Positions 54,903 through 55,074 of a stretch of DNA of 55,074 nucleotides are shown here, one piece after another (within the stretch, counting starts at the first letter, position 1; each line of letters opens with the position of its first letter). Made by a program: the position numbers and the translations under genes. The stretch lies in contig JAAAJB010000194.1 in assembly GCA_016098155.1 (NCBI GenBank), positions 1 through 55,074 on the forward strand, written 5' to 3'. This DNA is from Actinomortierella ambigua. Its lineage: Eukaryota > Mortierellomycota > Mortierellomycetes > Mortierellales > Mortierellaceae. A model generated the notes under the pieces. That model made no database searches. It was not told where the DNA came from and saw only the letters and a list, made by a program, of their open reading frames with translations.

Positions 54903-55074
54903 GAGAGGGGTAGGACAAAACCCCACCTTCCAAATAAGGCTAGGAAACGAAGGAAGCTTTCTTGGTGAAAAAAAAAACGGTGGGATACTCCCTCTGCCTA
55001 GTCCGAAACCAGGCCAAAATTCGAGTCTGCCCTCCGCCCTCCTGCGGAGAATGAGATCCGGAAGAAGCGGCTGG
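54903..55074. repeat. R motif, copy 4 of 4
   Basis: Contains CACCTTCCAAATAAGGCTAG, an inserted A-run and further sequence, and ends GAGATCCGGAAGAAGCGGCTGG exactly at the window edge. Confidence 0.65.

Larger units (their letters stand above)
53100..55074. repeat. Segmental duplication, copy 3 (short form)
   Basis: Corresponds to about 2500-4400 of copy 1: promoter, leader intron, secreted-protein gene, 3' flank, relic P and R motif. The Crinkler header and relics X and Y are missing. It continues off the right edge of the window. Confidence 0.75.

Noticed and set aside
1..55074. CRISPR array, prokaryotic operon or ribosome-binding sites
   Set aside because: The window is eukaryotic; the short tandem repeats are microsatellites without spacer structure.

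Overview
This window is fungal nuclear DNA. Genes are intron-rich (short GT-AG introns of about 50-150 nt, with a few microexons), they include whole fungal housekeeping complexes, and the non-coding DNA is full of CT/GA simple repeats. Two features point to Mucoromycota, most likely a Mortierella-like fungus: Crinkler-type N-terminal headers, and the general gene style. That placement is inference; no rRNA or mitochondrial marker is present.

Layout. The two ends (1 to about 4.4 kb and about 49.7 to 55.1 kb) are accessory, repeat-rich islands. They are copies of one another: each carries a broken Crinkler header on the minus strand, conserved coding-like debris, a repeated ~110-nt motif, and an intact gene for a small secreted protein. 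The right end carries two secreted-protein genes in tandem, so the family has three members. All three share the signal peptide, a 90-92 nt leader intron and the 3' flank, while the mature proteins have diverged. I recognise no known family for them.

Between the islands lies a block of conserved genes. On the minus strand: a C2H2 zinc-finger protein (4.8-6.0 kb), a three-KH-domain RNA-binding protein (6.4-10.2 kb) and UFD1 (10.4-12.6 kb). NAA35/MAK10 (plus, 12.7-16.4 kb) is head-to-head with UFD1, with start codons about 15 bp apart. After a degenerate repeat field (16.4-19.0 kb) come a second zinc-finger paralogue (minus, 19.0-20.9 kb), a long homopurine tract, complex I subunit NDUFA13/GRIM-19 (plus), APC1 (minus, 24.3-31.3 kb) divergent from the GPI-anchor enzyme PIG-O/Gpi13 (plus, 31.5-35.1 kb), a small Ser/Gln-rich protein, SPT5 (plus, 37.5-42.0 kb), and two tandem paralogous FAD monooxygenases (minus, 42.3-44.5 and 46.8-49.2 kb). 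A poorly resolved, unrecognised coding region lies between the two.

Exon structures for the KH protein, UFD1, NAA35, NDUFA13, APC1, PIG-O, SPT5 and both FAD genes were built by hand from splice signals and close in frame throughout. The core genes serve unrelated processes (ubiquitin segregase, N-terminal acetylation, respiration, mitosis, GPI anchoring, transcription elongation) and do not form a pathway.
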